Assembly: GCA_964541605.1 (NCBI GenBank)
Contig: CAZIQY010000127.1
Coordinates: 1-6,131, forward strand
DNA from: CAZIQY01 sp964541605
GTDB lineage: Bacteria > Desulfobacterota > Syntrophia > Syntrophales > UBA2185
Length of the DNA: 6,131 bases
Direction: 5' to 3'
The notes beneath the pieces were generated by a model that was given only the letters and a program-made list of their open reading frames with translations, did no database searches and was not told the origin of the DNA. The translations under genes and the position numbers were made by a program. This document shows positions 1 through 6,057 of the stretch, in pieces. How positions within the stretch are numbered: position 1 is the first letter of the stretch; each line of letters starts with the position of its first letter.

Positions 1-137
1 ATAAAAACAGTAACCAGTTGAACTTATTCACGGATTATTCCGGACAGTAGTGAAACAATATCTTTGTTATCAATTAATTGCGCCAGATTGCCCTGAACAT
101 CGACAATGATTAAAACGGTATGGTTCCGTCTCATCAT
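1..137 (-). pseudogene. Isochorismatase-family cysteine hydrolase, N-terminal fragment, interrupted and cut by the window edge
   Basis: The minus strand from the ATG at 137 reads MMRRNHTVLIIVDVQGNLAQ and continues LIDNKDIVSLLSGIIRE before a TAA at 24-26. The core VLIIVDVQGNLAQLI is the first beta strand and catalytic-Asp motif (xxxVDVQ) of the isochorismatase-like hydrolase fold, whose members use an Asp-Lys-Cys triad. Full-length members are about 180-210 residues, so 37 codons cannot make an active enzyme; the Lys and Cys would lie beyond the stop. Past the TAA the same frame gives a short hydrophobic run (VQLVTVF), roughly where the family has its second strand, but no frame gives a clear match before the window ends. 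A nonsense mutation, an assembly error or a rearrangement are all possible. The gene lies 40 bp downstream of the acyl-CoA synthetase with no visible terminator between, so it looks like the second gene of that operon. Family assignment is fairly sure; substrate is unknown; pseudogene status is an inference. Confidence 0.6.
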
Positions 138-145
138 GATTATTT

Positions 146-150
146 CCTCT
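146..150 (-). promoter_or_regulatory. Ribosome binding site of the hydrolase fragment
   Basis: AGAGG on the minus strand lies 8 nt before the ATG at 137. A second ATG follows directly (134), but the spacing favours the first. This site, together with the family motif, is the main reason to treat this short frame as a real gene start. Confidence 0.6.
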
Positions 151-177
151 TTCAGTATTTGCAGCGCTTTTTACGCA

Positions 178-2310
178 CTAAGGACGGGGCGCCATTTTGC
201 CTGCCATCCTGGCCCACCGGTACAGGGCGGAGAGCACTACGACCGCCCTTTCCGACGAGTAGGGGAATGCGGGAACGCCGTGCGCTTCCAGAAGTGAGGC
301 GGCGCGCTCCACTTCGACATCTCCTGACAGGGCGGCTACAATGGGTTTTCGCGCCTTTGAGGTCTCGGCGGCCTGTTTTGCCCGGATGACGGTTTCGGCG
401 AAGACCATGGGCGGTGTAACCAGGGTATGCCAGTAACCAAGGATCAGGGCGTCCACGCGGTCGTCCTCGAGGGCGAGCCGGATGGTGGCTTCATACGTTT
501 CCGGCGGTTCTCCACCCGTAATATCCACAGGGTTCCCCGTGGCGCCGAAGGGGGGAATGAATTTTTTAAAGGCCTCGTCCAGGTCTTTTTCCAGTGTCAT
601 GAGCTGTAATTGATGCCTGCTGCAGGCATCCGCCAGGAGGACGCCCAGTCCTCCGGCGCCGGTGACGATCAGTACGTTTTCTCCCTTCGGGGTCGGCATT
701 TTGCTCAAGCTTCTGGCACAATCGAGGAGTTCTTCAAGGTTGGAAACACGGACGATTCCCGCCTTTGCGAAGGCGGCGCTGTAAATCCTGTCGTCTCCCG
801 CCAGAGCCCCGGTATGTGAAAATGCCGCCCTCTCTCCCAGGGCGGTGGCGCCCGCCTTCAGGGCAACGATGGGTTTCTGCCGGCTTACCCTCTGCGCCGC
901 CTCGACGAAGGCAACGCCGTCCTTGATGTCTTCCACATGCATGGCGATGACCTTCGTATTCGGGTCCTGACCGAAAAACGTGATCAGGTCATCCTCGTCC
1001 ACATCGCACTTGTTTCCCACGCCGACGATTACCGACACCCCCATTTTGTTGGCACGGCTGTAGCCGATGATGGCCATGCCCACCCCGCCGCTCTGACAGG
1101 AGAGAGCCGTGATCCCTTTTTCCGTATAGGGCGTACAGAAAGTCGCACACAGATCCGCCGGCGTGTAATACAACCCGAAAATATTCGGTCCTAAAATGCG
1201 CACCCTGTTTTTAACGGCAGTGGCGACCAGTTCCCTCTGGAGCTCATTGTTGCCGATCTCGGCGAATCCGGAGGAGATGACAATGGCTCCGGCAACGCCC
1301 TTTTCTCCGAGAGCCGTGACGGCATCGGCCACGTTCTTCGCCGGGATGACGATCACCGCCGCGTCCACCTCGCCGGGAATCTCATTGACGCTCCGGTAAC
1401 ACGTGAGGCCAAGAATTTCATCCGCCTTTGGATTGATGGGATAAATCCTGCCCTTGTAGCCCCCGTCGATGATGTTCTTTACTGTCGAGTATCCCAGTTT
1501 TGACGGGTCGCCGGAAGCTCCGATAATAGCAATGCCGCCCGGCGAAAAGATTCTCTTCATGCCGGTGATAATTTCTTCCGGTGTGTATATCGTATCGGCG
1601 ACTCTCTCCGGTTTTCCGAGGGTCATGCGGGCGTCCACGACGATGGCTCCGGCTTCGGATGCGATCACAGGGTTCATGTCCACTTCAAGAATCTCGGGAT
1701 GATCGTTCAACAGCGCCGAGAGCTTTTCTATGATATCGACCAGGGCGTCCATGTCAACCGCCGGTTTTCCACGGCGTTTTCCCAGGAGCTTGCTGCCCCT
1801 GATTTCCCTGATCATATCGAGGGCTTCCTGTCTTTCCACAGGGACCAGCCGGAAAACCACATCGCCCATAGCCTCAACAAAAATCCCCCCCAGACCGAAC
1901 ATTACGGCATGACCGAACTGACGGCTGAAGGTGGCGCCGATGACCACTTCGAGGCCTTCCGTTGCCATCCGGTCGACCAGGACGCCCTGGACGGACGCAT
2001 CCGGTTTGTGTATTTTGGCCTTGTTGATGATGTCGGTGAATGAGAATTTCACGGCTTCCGGGGAATCCACATTAACCCTGACCCCCCCCATATCCGATTT
2101 ATGAGAGATATCCGGGGATACGATTTTCATGACGACCGGATATCCGAGCTTGTCCGCTATCTTAACGGCTGTATCCGGATCTGTTGCGACAGCCCCGATA
2201 CTGACCTTGATGCCGTAAGCTTCCAGCACTTTCTTGCTTTCGATTTCCGTAAGGACGGACCTTCCCTGTTGTTTAAGCTCTGATAGAATCTTCATCGCCG
2301 CACTTCCCAT
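178..2310 (-). CDS. ADP-forming acyl-CoA synthetase (acetate--CoA ligase family), fused beta-alpha order
   Basis: This enzyme is predicted to interconvert acyl-CoA + ADP + Pi and acid + CoA + ATP in the cytoplasm, through acyl-phosphate and phosphohistidine intermediates. Residues ~6-235 are an ATP-grasp domain: SPDISHKSDMGGVRV with His70, the likely beta-subunit histidine; the FGHAVMFGLGGIFVEAMGD block at 132-150; and EVDMNPV at 209-215. Residues ~250-345 are a Rossmann CoA-binding domain (IAIIGASGDPSKLGYS at 260-275). Residues ~370-700 are the succinyl-CoA-ligase-like part, with GPNIFG at 374-379, CQSGGVG at 405-411, GNKCDVDEDDL at 432-442 and FSHTGALAGDD at 497-507, where His499 is the expected phosphorylated catalytic histidine. 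All key residues seem present, and 710 residues is normal for the fused family. No GNAT domain is present, so it is not a Pat-type lysine acetyltransferase. The ATG at 2310 is chosen because AAAGGAG lies 7 nt upstream; an internal ATG at 2295 has a weaker site. Acetate, another short or branched acid, or an aryl acid are all possible substrates. The hydrolase fragment follows it. Confidence 0.93.
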   Translation of the reverse strand: MGSAAMKILSELKQQGRSVLTEIESKKVLEAYGIKVSIGAVATDPDTAVKIADKLGYPVVMKIVSPDISHKSDMGGVRVNVDSPEAVKFSFTDIINKAKIHKPDASVQGVLVDRMATEGLEVVIGATFSRQFGHAVMFGLGGIFVEAMGDVVFRLVPVERQEALDMIREIRGSKLLGKRRGKPAVDMDALVDIIEKLSALLNDHPEILEVDMNPVIASEAGAIVVDARMTLGKPERVADTIYTPEEIITGMKRIFSPGGIAIIGASGDPSKLGYSTVKNIIDGGYKGRIYPINPKADEILGLTCYRSVNEIPGEVDAAVIVIPAKNVADAVTALGEKGVAGAIVISSGFAEIGNNELQRELVATAVKNRVRILGPNIFGLYYTPADLCATFCTPYTEKGITALSCQSGGVGMAIIGYSRANKMGVSVIVGVGNKCDVDEDDLITFFGQDPNTKVIAMHVEDIKDGVAFVEAAQRVSRQKPIVALKAGATALGERAAFSHTGALAGDDRIYSAAFAKAGIVRVSNLEELLDCARSLSKMPTPKGENVLIVTGAGGLGVLLADACSRHQLQLMTLEKDLDEAFKKFIPPFGATGNPVDITGGEPPETYEATIRLALEDDRVDALILGYWHTLVTPPMVFAETVIRAKQAAETSKARKPIVAALSGDVEVERAASLLEAHGVPAFPYSSERAVVVLSALYRWARMAGKMAPRP

Positions 2311-2317
2311 CGGACAT

Positions 2318-2324
2318 CTCCTTT
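2318..2324 (-). promoter_or_regulatory. Ribosome binding site of the acyl-CoA synthetase
   Basis: AAAGGAG on the minus strand lies 7 nt before the ATG at 2310 and decides the start. An out-of-frame ATG overlaps the end of this site (2317) and opens a frame of only 14 codons. The CCTCC of the upstream hairpin could pair with this site. Confidence 0.75.
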
Positions 2325-2329
2325 CTTCG

Positions 2330-2345
2330 CCTCCATGCCTGGAGG
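2330..2345 (-). promoter_or_regulatory. Small hairpin with GGAGG arm in the acyl-CoA synthetase leader
   Basis: CCTCCA (2345-2340), a 4-nt loop GGCA and TGGAGG (2335-2330) form a perfect 6-bp stem in the mRNA, ending 5 nt upstream of the true Shine-Dalgarno sequence. The 3' arm is itself a Shine-Dalgarno-like GGAGG, while the 5' arm CCTCC could pair with either that arm or the true AAAGGAG. The complementarity is seen directly; a regulatory role is only a guess. Confidence 0.35.
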
Positions 2346-2348
2346 ATG

Positions 2349-2377
2349 ATTACATGTAAGTACCTGAAACAAAACAA
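2349..2377 (-). promoter_or_regulatory. Candidate promoter of the acyl-CoA synthetase operon
   Basis: The minus strand has TGTAAT (2354-2349; 5 of 6 matches to the sigma-70 -10 consensus) and TTGTTT (2377-2372; a poor -35) 17 nt apart. Transcription would start near 2341, giving a leader of about 30 nt that contains or begins at the hairpin. The -10 sits inside a 10-bp palindrome, TTACATGTAA (2350-2359), which could be an operator or chance. A TTGACT at 2386-2381 is a better -35 but has no suitable -10 at normal spacing. Confidence 0.3.
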
Positions 2378-2494
2378 AATAGTCAAGAATATTTCTTTCC
2401 TCTCTGCAAAAAGATTAAACACCGTGATGAGGAAAAAAATAGCAGTATAGGCCATCCCGGCATGATAGGGTTCCTGCATATGCTTACTTTACGC

Positions 2495-2521
2495 TTGACA
2501 CGATCATGGAATTCATATAGG
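2495..2521 (+). promoter_or_regulatory. Candidate sigma-70 promoter of rpsT
   Basis: A perfect -35 TTGACA (2495-2500) is followed by TATAGG (2516-2521) at a short 15-nt spacing, or by TAGGAA (2518-2523) at 17 nt. The -35 is convincing and the -10 is weak. The transcript would start near 2528-2530 and carry a short leader of about 35 nt before rpsT. The location directly upstream of a ribosomal protein gene supports it. Confidence 0.5.
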
Positions 2522-2550
2522 AAACCTTTTCCACATCAAGAAACAAATGA

Positions 2551-2556
2551 AGGAGG
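2551..2556 (+). promoter_or_regulatory. rpsT: Ribosome binding site of rpsT, fixes the TTG start
   Basis: A perfect AGGAGG lies 8 nt before TTG at 2565. It overlaps the first codons of an upstream in-frame ATG (2547), which would add MKEDYF to the protein but has no ribosome binding site of its own. The T-rich spacer (ATTATTTT) should leave the site unstructured. Confidence 0.85.
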
Positions 2557-2564
2557 ATTATTTT

Positions 2565-2831
2565 TTGGCGACACATAAATCCGCAATCAAGAGAAGCAGG
2601 CAGAGTGAAAAAACCCGGCTGAGAAATGCTTCCGTAAAATCGAGCATCAAGACAAAAATAAAGTCGGTGTTAGAGGCAGTTGAAGAAAAGGATAAAGCGT
2701 CTTCAGAAAAGGCCCTGACTGCCGCCATTCCGGCTATCGATAAGGCTGCCGCCAAGGGTGTCTTTCATAAGAAGAACGCATCGCGCAAGATATCGAGGCT
2801 TACCAAAAAGGTCAGGTCCCTTCAGTCTTAA
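2565..2831 (+). CDS. rpsT: 30S ribosomal protein S20
   Basis: S20 is a small, basic, helical-bundle protein that binds 16S rRNA early in assembly of the small subunit. From the TTG at 2565 the product is 88 residues, beginning MATHKSAIKRSRQSEKTRLR, the usual S20 N-terminus, and containing AAAKGVFHKKNASRKISRLT near the C-terminus, the family's most conserved block. Length is typical (85-90). The TTG is preferred over the ATG at 2547 because the Shine-Dalgarno sequence lies between them and S20 proteins normally begin MA(N/T)HKSA. E. coli rpsT also starts at a UUG, where the weak start is tied to autoregulation by free S20; similar control here is an inference. The gene is alone on its strand, has its own promoter, diverges from the acyl-CoA synthetase and converges with lptE, with 8 bp between stop codons. 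Confidence 0.96.
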   Translation: MATHKSAIKRSRQSEKTRLRNASVKSSIKTKIKSVLEAVEEKDKASSEKALTAAIPAIDKAAAKGVFHKKNASRKISRLTKKVRSLQS

Positions 2832-2839
2832 TACGTTTC

Positions 2840-3388
2840 TCAAAAGCCGGACATCATGAGTCGGTATGCCTTCTCCGCCGAATCGTTTGATAATTTTATA
2901 AGGGCGGCGTTTCGATTTTTCTCTCTCGCAATAAGACCGGTAAAGGTATAATCCTGTGTCGCTACGAAACCTTTATCTGCCCAGATAATCTTCCCGGTAC
3001 CCCTCTCTTCCAGAACAAGATCCATGATTGCTGTTATACGGTCTTCCGCAGCCAGATTATCCTTATTATAGGATAGAGGCGCCGTTAGAAGGGTTTCGAT
3101 GCTTCCCTTGAATACAGCATCCGCGGCTTCGCGGCTGTCAGCAAGTTTGAGCCTTCTGCCTCTGATGAACTGATCGATAAAGGCGCTTCTGAAGAAATTT
3201 TCAATATTAGCCTCGCTGGTTCTGTTGGCAAAGTTATCGATAAAAACGGTTTGAATGCTTTTATCGATATATTCACCGCCGGGTGTCACACGGTAACCGC
3301 AGCCGGTTATAAACAGCATTTGTATGGCAAGAAAACCCATGAGCAATAGCGTTTTTCCGTAATATTTACGATCCCGTTCCGATATCAT
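2840..3388 (-). CDS. lptE: LPS-assembly lipoprotein LptE
   Basis: LptE is an outer-membrane lipoprotein that sits inside the LptD barrel and helps insert lipopolysaccharide into the outer leaflet. The 182-residue product starts with a charged segment (MISERDRKYYGK), then a hydrophobic stretch (13-28) and a lipobox I-T-G-C with the lipidated Cys30, giving a 153-residue mature protein. Gly at +2 means no Asp inner-membrane retention signal. After the cysteine come GYRVTPGGEYIDKSIQTVFI, then DNFANRTSEANIENFF, EAADAVFKGSIETL and a TGKIIWADKGF segment; these match the LptE pattern of 'GCGY', 'V..F.N.T.E..IE', 'ADAV..G.I' and 'TGK..W'. The ATG at 3388 has GAGGA 6 nt upstream, overlapping the leuS stop codon, with 9 bp between the genes. 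It should therefore be co-transcribed and probably translationally coupled to leuS, an order also found in E. coli. No holA follows; downstream is convergent rpsT. Confidence 0.88.
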   Translation of the reverse strand: MISERDRKYYGKTLLLMGFLAIQMLFITGCGYRVTPGGEYIDKSIQTVFIDNFANRTSEANIENFFRSAFIDQFIRGRRLKLADSREAADAVFKGSIETLLTAPLSYNKDNLAAEDRITAIMDLVLEERGTGKIIWADKGFVATQDYTFTGLIAREKNRNAALIKLSNDSAEKAYRLMMSGF

Positions 3389-3394
3389 GATTTT

Positions 3395-3399
3395 TCCTC
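3395..3399 (-). promoter_or_regulatory. lptE: Ribosome binding site of lptE overlapping the leuS stop
   Basis: GAGGA on the minus strand shares bases with the leuS TGA (3400-3398) and lies 6 nt before the lptE ATG at 3388. Ribosomes finishing leuS would sit on this site, an arrangement typical of coupled translation. Confidence 0.7.
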
Positions 3400-5983
3400 A
3401 TCCCTGAACCACAATATTCACGAGTTTCTTTGGAACGACTATCACCTTTAACACCTTTTTCCCGGAGATAAACCGGGCAATCTTTTCATCATCCAGCGCA
3501 AGGGATTTGATTGTATCACCGTCTTCATCCGTCGGAACGACGATCCTGTTCCGCACTTTTCCGTTCACCTGAATCACAATGGTGATTTCATCTTCAGCAG
3601 CCACCTCATGGTCGTAGGCCGGCCAGGGGGCGTCGGCCAGATTGCTGTCATATCCTAACAGGCTCCACAGCTCTTCCATAACGTGCGGGACAATCGGGGC
3701 CATCAGCAGAATGATGGTTTCAATGGCTTCCCTGACGACGGCAAGGGATTTCGCGTCGTCCTTCTGCGGGCGTTCGATCAGGTAAAGAGCGTTGACCAGT
3801 TCCATGACGGCGCTGATGGCGGTGTTGAAATGGAAGCGCTCCTCAATGTCACGGGTTACTTTTCTGATTGTCTGGTGGGTTTTTCTCCTCAGGTTTTTCA
3901 ACCCGTCCTCAAGTTCTTCGCTGCCTTCAAATGGCCGGACATCCCGGATATCCTCAGTGTAATCCAGGACAATGCGCCAGGCCCTGTTGAGAAAGCGAAA
4001 CGATCCTTCAACCCCCTGGTCGCTCCACTCCAGATCTTTTTCCGGAGGCGCGGCAAAGAGACAGAAGATCCGGACCGTGTCGGCGCCGTATTTTTTAATC
4101 AGGTAATCGGGATCAACGACGTTTTTCAGAGATTTGGACATTTTTTCCGTTTTCCCGACGGTCACCTCTTGCTGACACTGAACACATTTGCCGTCCACGA
4201 CCTCATCGGGGAAAAGATAATTGTGCTCCGCGCACCGCATCGTTTCCTTGCAGACCATACCCTGGGTCAGCAGGTTCGTGAAGGGTTCGTCGATACCGAG
4301 GACACCAAAATCCCTCAGCATTTTGGTGTAAAACCGTGAATAGAGGAGGTGCAGAATGGCGTGTTCAATACCTCCGATATACTGATCAACGGGCATCCAG
4401 TAATCGACCTTGCTCCGGTCGAGGCCGGGATTTTCGTTATGGTGTGCCGAACAGAAGCGATCAAAGTACCAGGAGGATTCCACGAAGGTGTCCATGGTAT
4501 CGGTTTCTCTTTTTCCCGGTCCGCCGCATTTGGGGCATATGGTCTCCACGAAGGCATTGTATTTCGCAAGCGGCGAACCGCCCGCTCCCGTCAGTTCGAC
4601 ATCGCGCGGCAAAATCACGGGGAGATCGGATTCAGGGACAGGTATTGTCCCGCAATGATGGCAGTAAATAACGGGAATTGGCGCTCCCCAATACCTCTGC
4701 CTGGAGATGCCCCAGTCTCTGAGGCGGTATTGAATGGCTTTTTCCCCCCGGCCGATGGATTCCAGGTATTCCGCGATGGCTTCGAGGGCCTTGAGATTTT
4801 CCATACCGTTAAATTGTCCTGAATTCACCATGATGCCTTCATCTACGTAAGCCTCCGTCATGGTTTGAATATTCAGAGATTTTTTCGGAGGCTGGATGAC
4901 CACCACAAGGGGCAGGTTGTATTTCTTGGCAAACTCGAAATCCCTCTGATCATGAGTGGGTACCGCCATAACGCATCCGGTTCCATATTCGGCAATAACG
5001 AAGTTTGTCGCGTAAATGGGCATCTTTTTCCGGGTAACAGGATTGAGGCAGTAGGCATCGAGGAACATGCCCTCCTTCTCATAATATTCGGACGTCCTCA
5101 TCATCTTGTCCTGTTTCTTGATCTTTTCGACAAATTCCCCGACGTCGTTTTCAATCGGCTTTTCCTTGACCAGTTCCATCACGAGGGGGAGTTCGGCGGC
5201 AAGGAGCATAAATGTCGCCCCGTAGACGGTGTCTTGCCGTGTCGTGAAAACTTTAATCATATCGTCGCTTTCGGCCATAGGGAAAAAAATCTCACAGCCG
5301 TAGCTTTTGCCGATCCAGTTTTTCTGCATGGTGAGAACCCGCTCCGGCCAGCCGGGAAGTTTGTCGCAATAATCAAGCAGTTCTTCGATATAGGCGGTGA
5401 TGCGGAAAAACCACTGATCGAGGTATTTTTCACCGACCTCCGTAGAACACCGCCAGCACTGTCCCGCTTCCACCTGCTCGTTGGCAAGGACGGTCTGGCA
5501 GGTTGGGCACCAGTTCACAATCGAGCCTTTTTTATAGGCGAGCCCCTTTTCGTACATCCACAGGAAAAACAGCTGCTCCCAGCGATAGTATTCGGGCTCG
5601 CAGGTGGATAATTCCCGGTCCCAATCGTAGCTGAAGCCCATTTCCTTGAGCTGTTTTTTCATGTACGCAATGTTTTCGTTCGTCCATGTCGCCGGGTGAA
5701 TCCCATGATCGATGGCCGCGTTCTCCGCCGGCATTCCAAAAGAATCCCACCCCATGGGATGCAGCACATTGTATCCGTTCATCCGTTTGTAACGGGCCAC
5801 CACGTCGCCAATGGTGTAGTTTCTCACATGTCCGATATGAATCTTTCCGGAGGGATACGGGAACATCTCCAGAAGGTAGTATTTTTTTCTGCCGGGGTCT
5901 TCCGTGACCTTAAAAAGGTGATTTTCTTCCCAATGCTTCTGCCACTTCGCTTCAATCTCTTGGGGCTTGTATTTTCTTTCCAT
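3398..5983 (-). CDS. leuS: Leucyl-tRNA synthetase
   Basis: LeuRS charges tRNA-Leu with leucine using ATP and hydrolyses mischarged tRNA in its editing domain. From ATG 5983 the product is 861 residues, close to E. coli LeuRS (860). The class I signature is FPYPSGKIHIGHVRNY with HIGH at 49-52. KMSKS is at 614-618. Cysteine pairs C159/C162 with C176/C179, and C441/C444 with C483/C486, look like zinc sites; C578, C584, C600 and C603 form a further cluster before KMSKS. The CP1 editing domain spans ~226-420, with TTRQDTVYGATF at 247-258 and GTGCVMAVPTHDQRDFEFA at 334-352, in which Asp345 is the editing aspartate. RDWGISRQRYWGAPIPVIY (422-440) re-enters the catalytic core; helical anticodon-binding and C-terminal domains (VIQVNGKVRN at 803-812) complete it. 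A GTG four codons upstream (5995) is in frame but directly abuts the GGAGG, so the ATG, giving the usual MERKYKPQEIEAKWQ start, is preferred. First gene of a leuS-lptE unit. No lesions seen. Confidence 0.97.
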   Translation of the reverse strand: MERKYKPQEIEAKWQKHWEENHLFKVTEDPGRKKYYLLEMFPYPSGKIHIGHVRNYTIGDVVARYKRMNGYNVLHPMGWDSFGMPAENAAIDHGIHPATWTNENIAYMKKQLKEMGFSYDWDRELSTCEPEYYRWEQLFFLWMYEKGLAYKKGSIVNWCPTCQTVLANEQVEAGQCWRCSTEVGEKYLDQWFFRITAYIEELLDYCDKLPGWPERVLTMQKNWIGKSYGCEIFFPMAESDDMIKVFTTRQDTVYGATFMLLAAELPLVMELVKEKPIENDVGEFVEKIKKQDKMMRTSEYYEKEGMFLDAYCLNPVTRKKMPIYATNFVIAEYGTGCVMAVPTHDQRDFEFAKKYNLPLVVVIQPPKKSLNIQTMTEAYVDEGIMVNSGQFNGMENLKALEAIAEYLESIGRGEKAIQYRLRDWGISRQRYWGAPIPVIYCHHCGTIPVPESDLPVILPRDVELTGAGGSPLAKYNAFVETICPKCGGPGKRETDTMDTFVESSWYFDRFCSAHHNENPGLDRSKVDYWMPVDQYIGGIEHAILHLLYSRFYTKMLRDFGVLGIDEPFTNLLTQGMVCKETMRCAEHNYLFPDEVVDGKCVQCQQEVTVGKTEKMSKSLKNVVDPDYLIKKYGADTVRIFCLFAAPPEKDLEWSDQGVEGSFRFLNRAWRIVLDYTEDIRDVRPFEGSEELEDGLKNLRRKTHQTIRKVTRDIEERFHFNTAISAVMELVNALYLIERPQKDDAKSLAVVREAIETIILLMAPIVPHVMEELWSLLGYDSNLADAPWPAYDHEVAAEDEITIVIQVNGKVRNRIVVPTDEDGDTIKSLALDDEKIARFISGKKVLKVIVVPKKLVNIVVQG

Positions 5984-5995
5984 AACCGCTTTCAC

Positions 5996-6000
5996 CCTCC
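5996..6000 (-). promoter_or_regulatory. leuS: Ribosome binding site of leuS
   Basis: GGAGG on the minus strand (6000-5996) lies 12 nt before the ATG at 5983, a rather long spacing, and has no spacer before the in-frame GTG at 5995. The GTG is too close to be used from this site, so the ATG is the better start despite the long gap. Confidence 0.6.
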
Positions 6001-6040
6001 AAAATACGCAATGACTCCTTCATATCACGAATAATATCGT

Positions 6041-6057
6041 CCAGGGTGGCACCCTGG
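6041..6057. repeat. Perfect 8-bp inverted repeat in the leuS upstream region
   Basis: CCAGGGTG, one G, CACCCTGG forms a perfect palindrome of two 8-bp arms around one base, 58 bp upstream of the leuS start. As RNA it could fold as a 7-bp stem with a 3-nt loop; as DNA it could be an operator for a dimeric regulator. It is not followed by a T-run on either strand, so it is not an intrinsic terminator. Role unknown. Confidence 0.6.

Noticed and set aside
2273..2479. A 68-codon minus-strand frame with a hydrophobic segment in the gap between rpsT and the acyl-CoA synthetase.
   Set aside because: It has no ribosome binding site at its ATG, overlaps the start of the acyl-CoA synthetase in another frame and matches no family I recognise; the hydrophobicity follows from T-rich non-coding DNA.
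2558..2755. A 65-codon minus-strand frame with hydrophobic, membrane-like sequence opposite rpsT.
   Set aside because: It mirrors the Lys- and Ala-rich codons of S20; no ribosome binding site or family match.
3683..5611. Long plus-strand frames (218 codons at 3683-4339, 248 codons at 4865-5611) opposite leuS.
   Set aside because: They are exactly antisense to conserved LeuRS catalytic and editing motifs and have no family features; antisense frames of this length are common in such coding sequence.
5912..6023. Short minus-strand frames ahead of leuS: MKESLRILEGESGYGKK... (from ATG 6023, overlapping the leuS start) and a 29-codon frame starting MAKIKPTRLL.
   Set aside because: Neither has a Shine-Dalgarno sequence or a recognisable family, and there is no run of leucine codons as expected in a leucine attenuator peptide. 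Both are likely chance frames.
6041..6057. AGGGTGGCACC resembles the T-box antiterminator core (AGGGTGGNACCGCG), attractive next to an aminoacyl-tRNA synthetase gene.
   Set aside because: The match is on the plus strand while leuS is on the minus strand; the minus-strand reading breaks the core (AGGGTGCCACC). The final GCG is absent, there is no terminator hairpin with T-run before leuS, and the plus-strand upstream sequence is leuS coding DNA.
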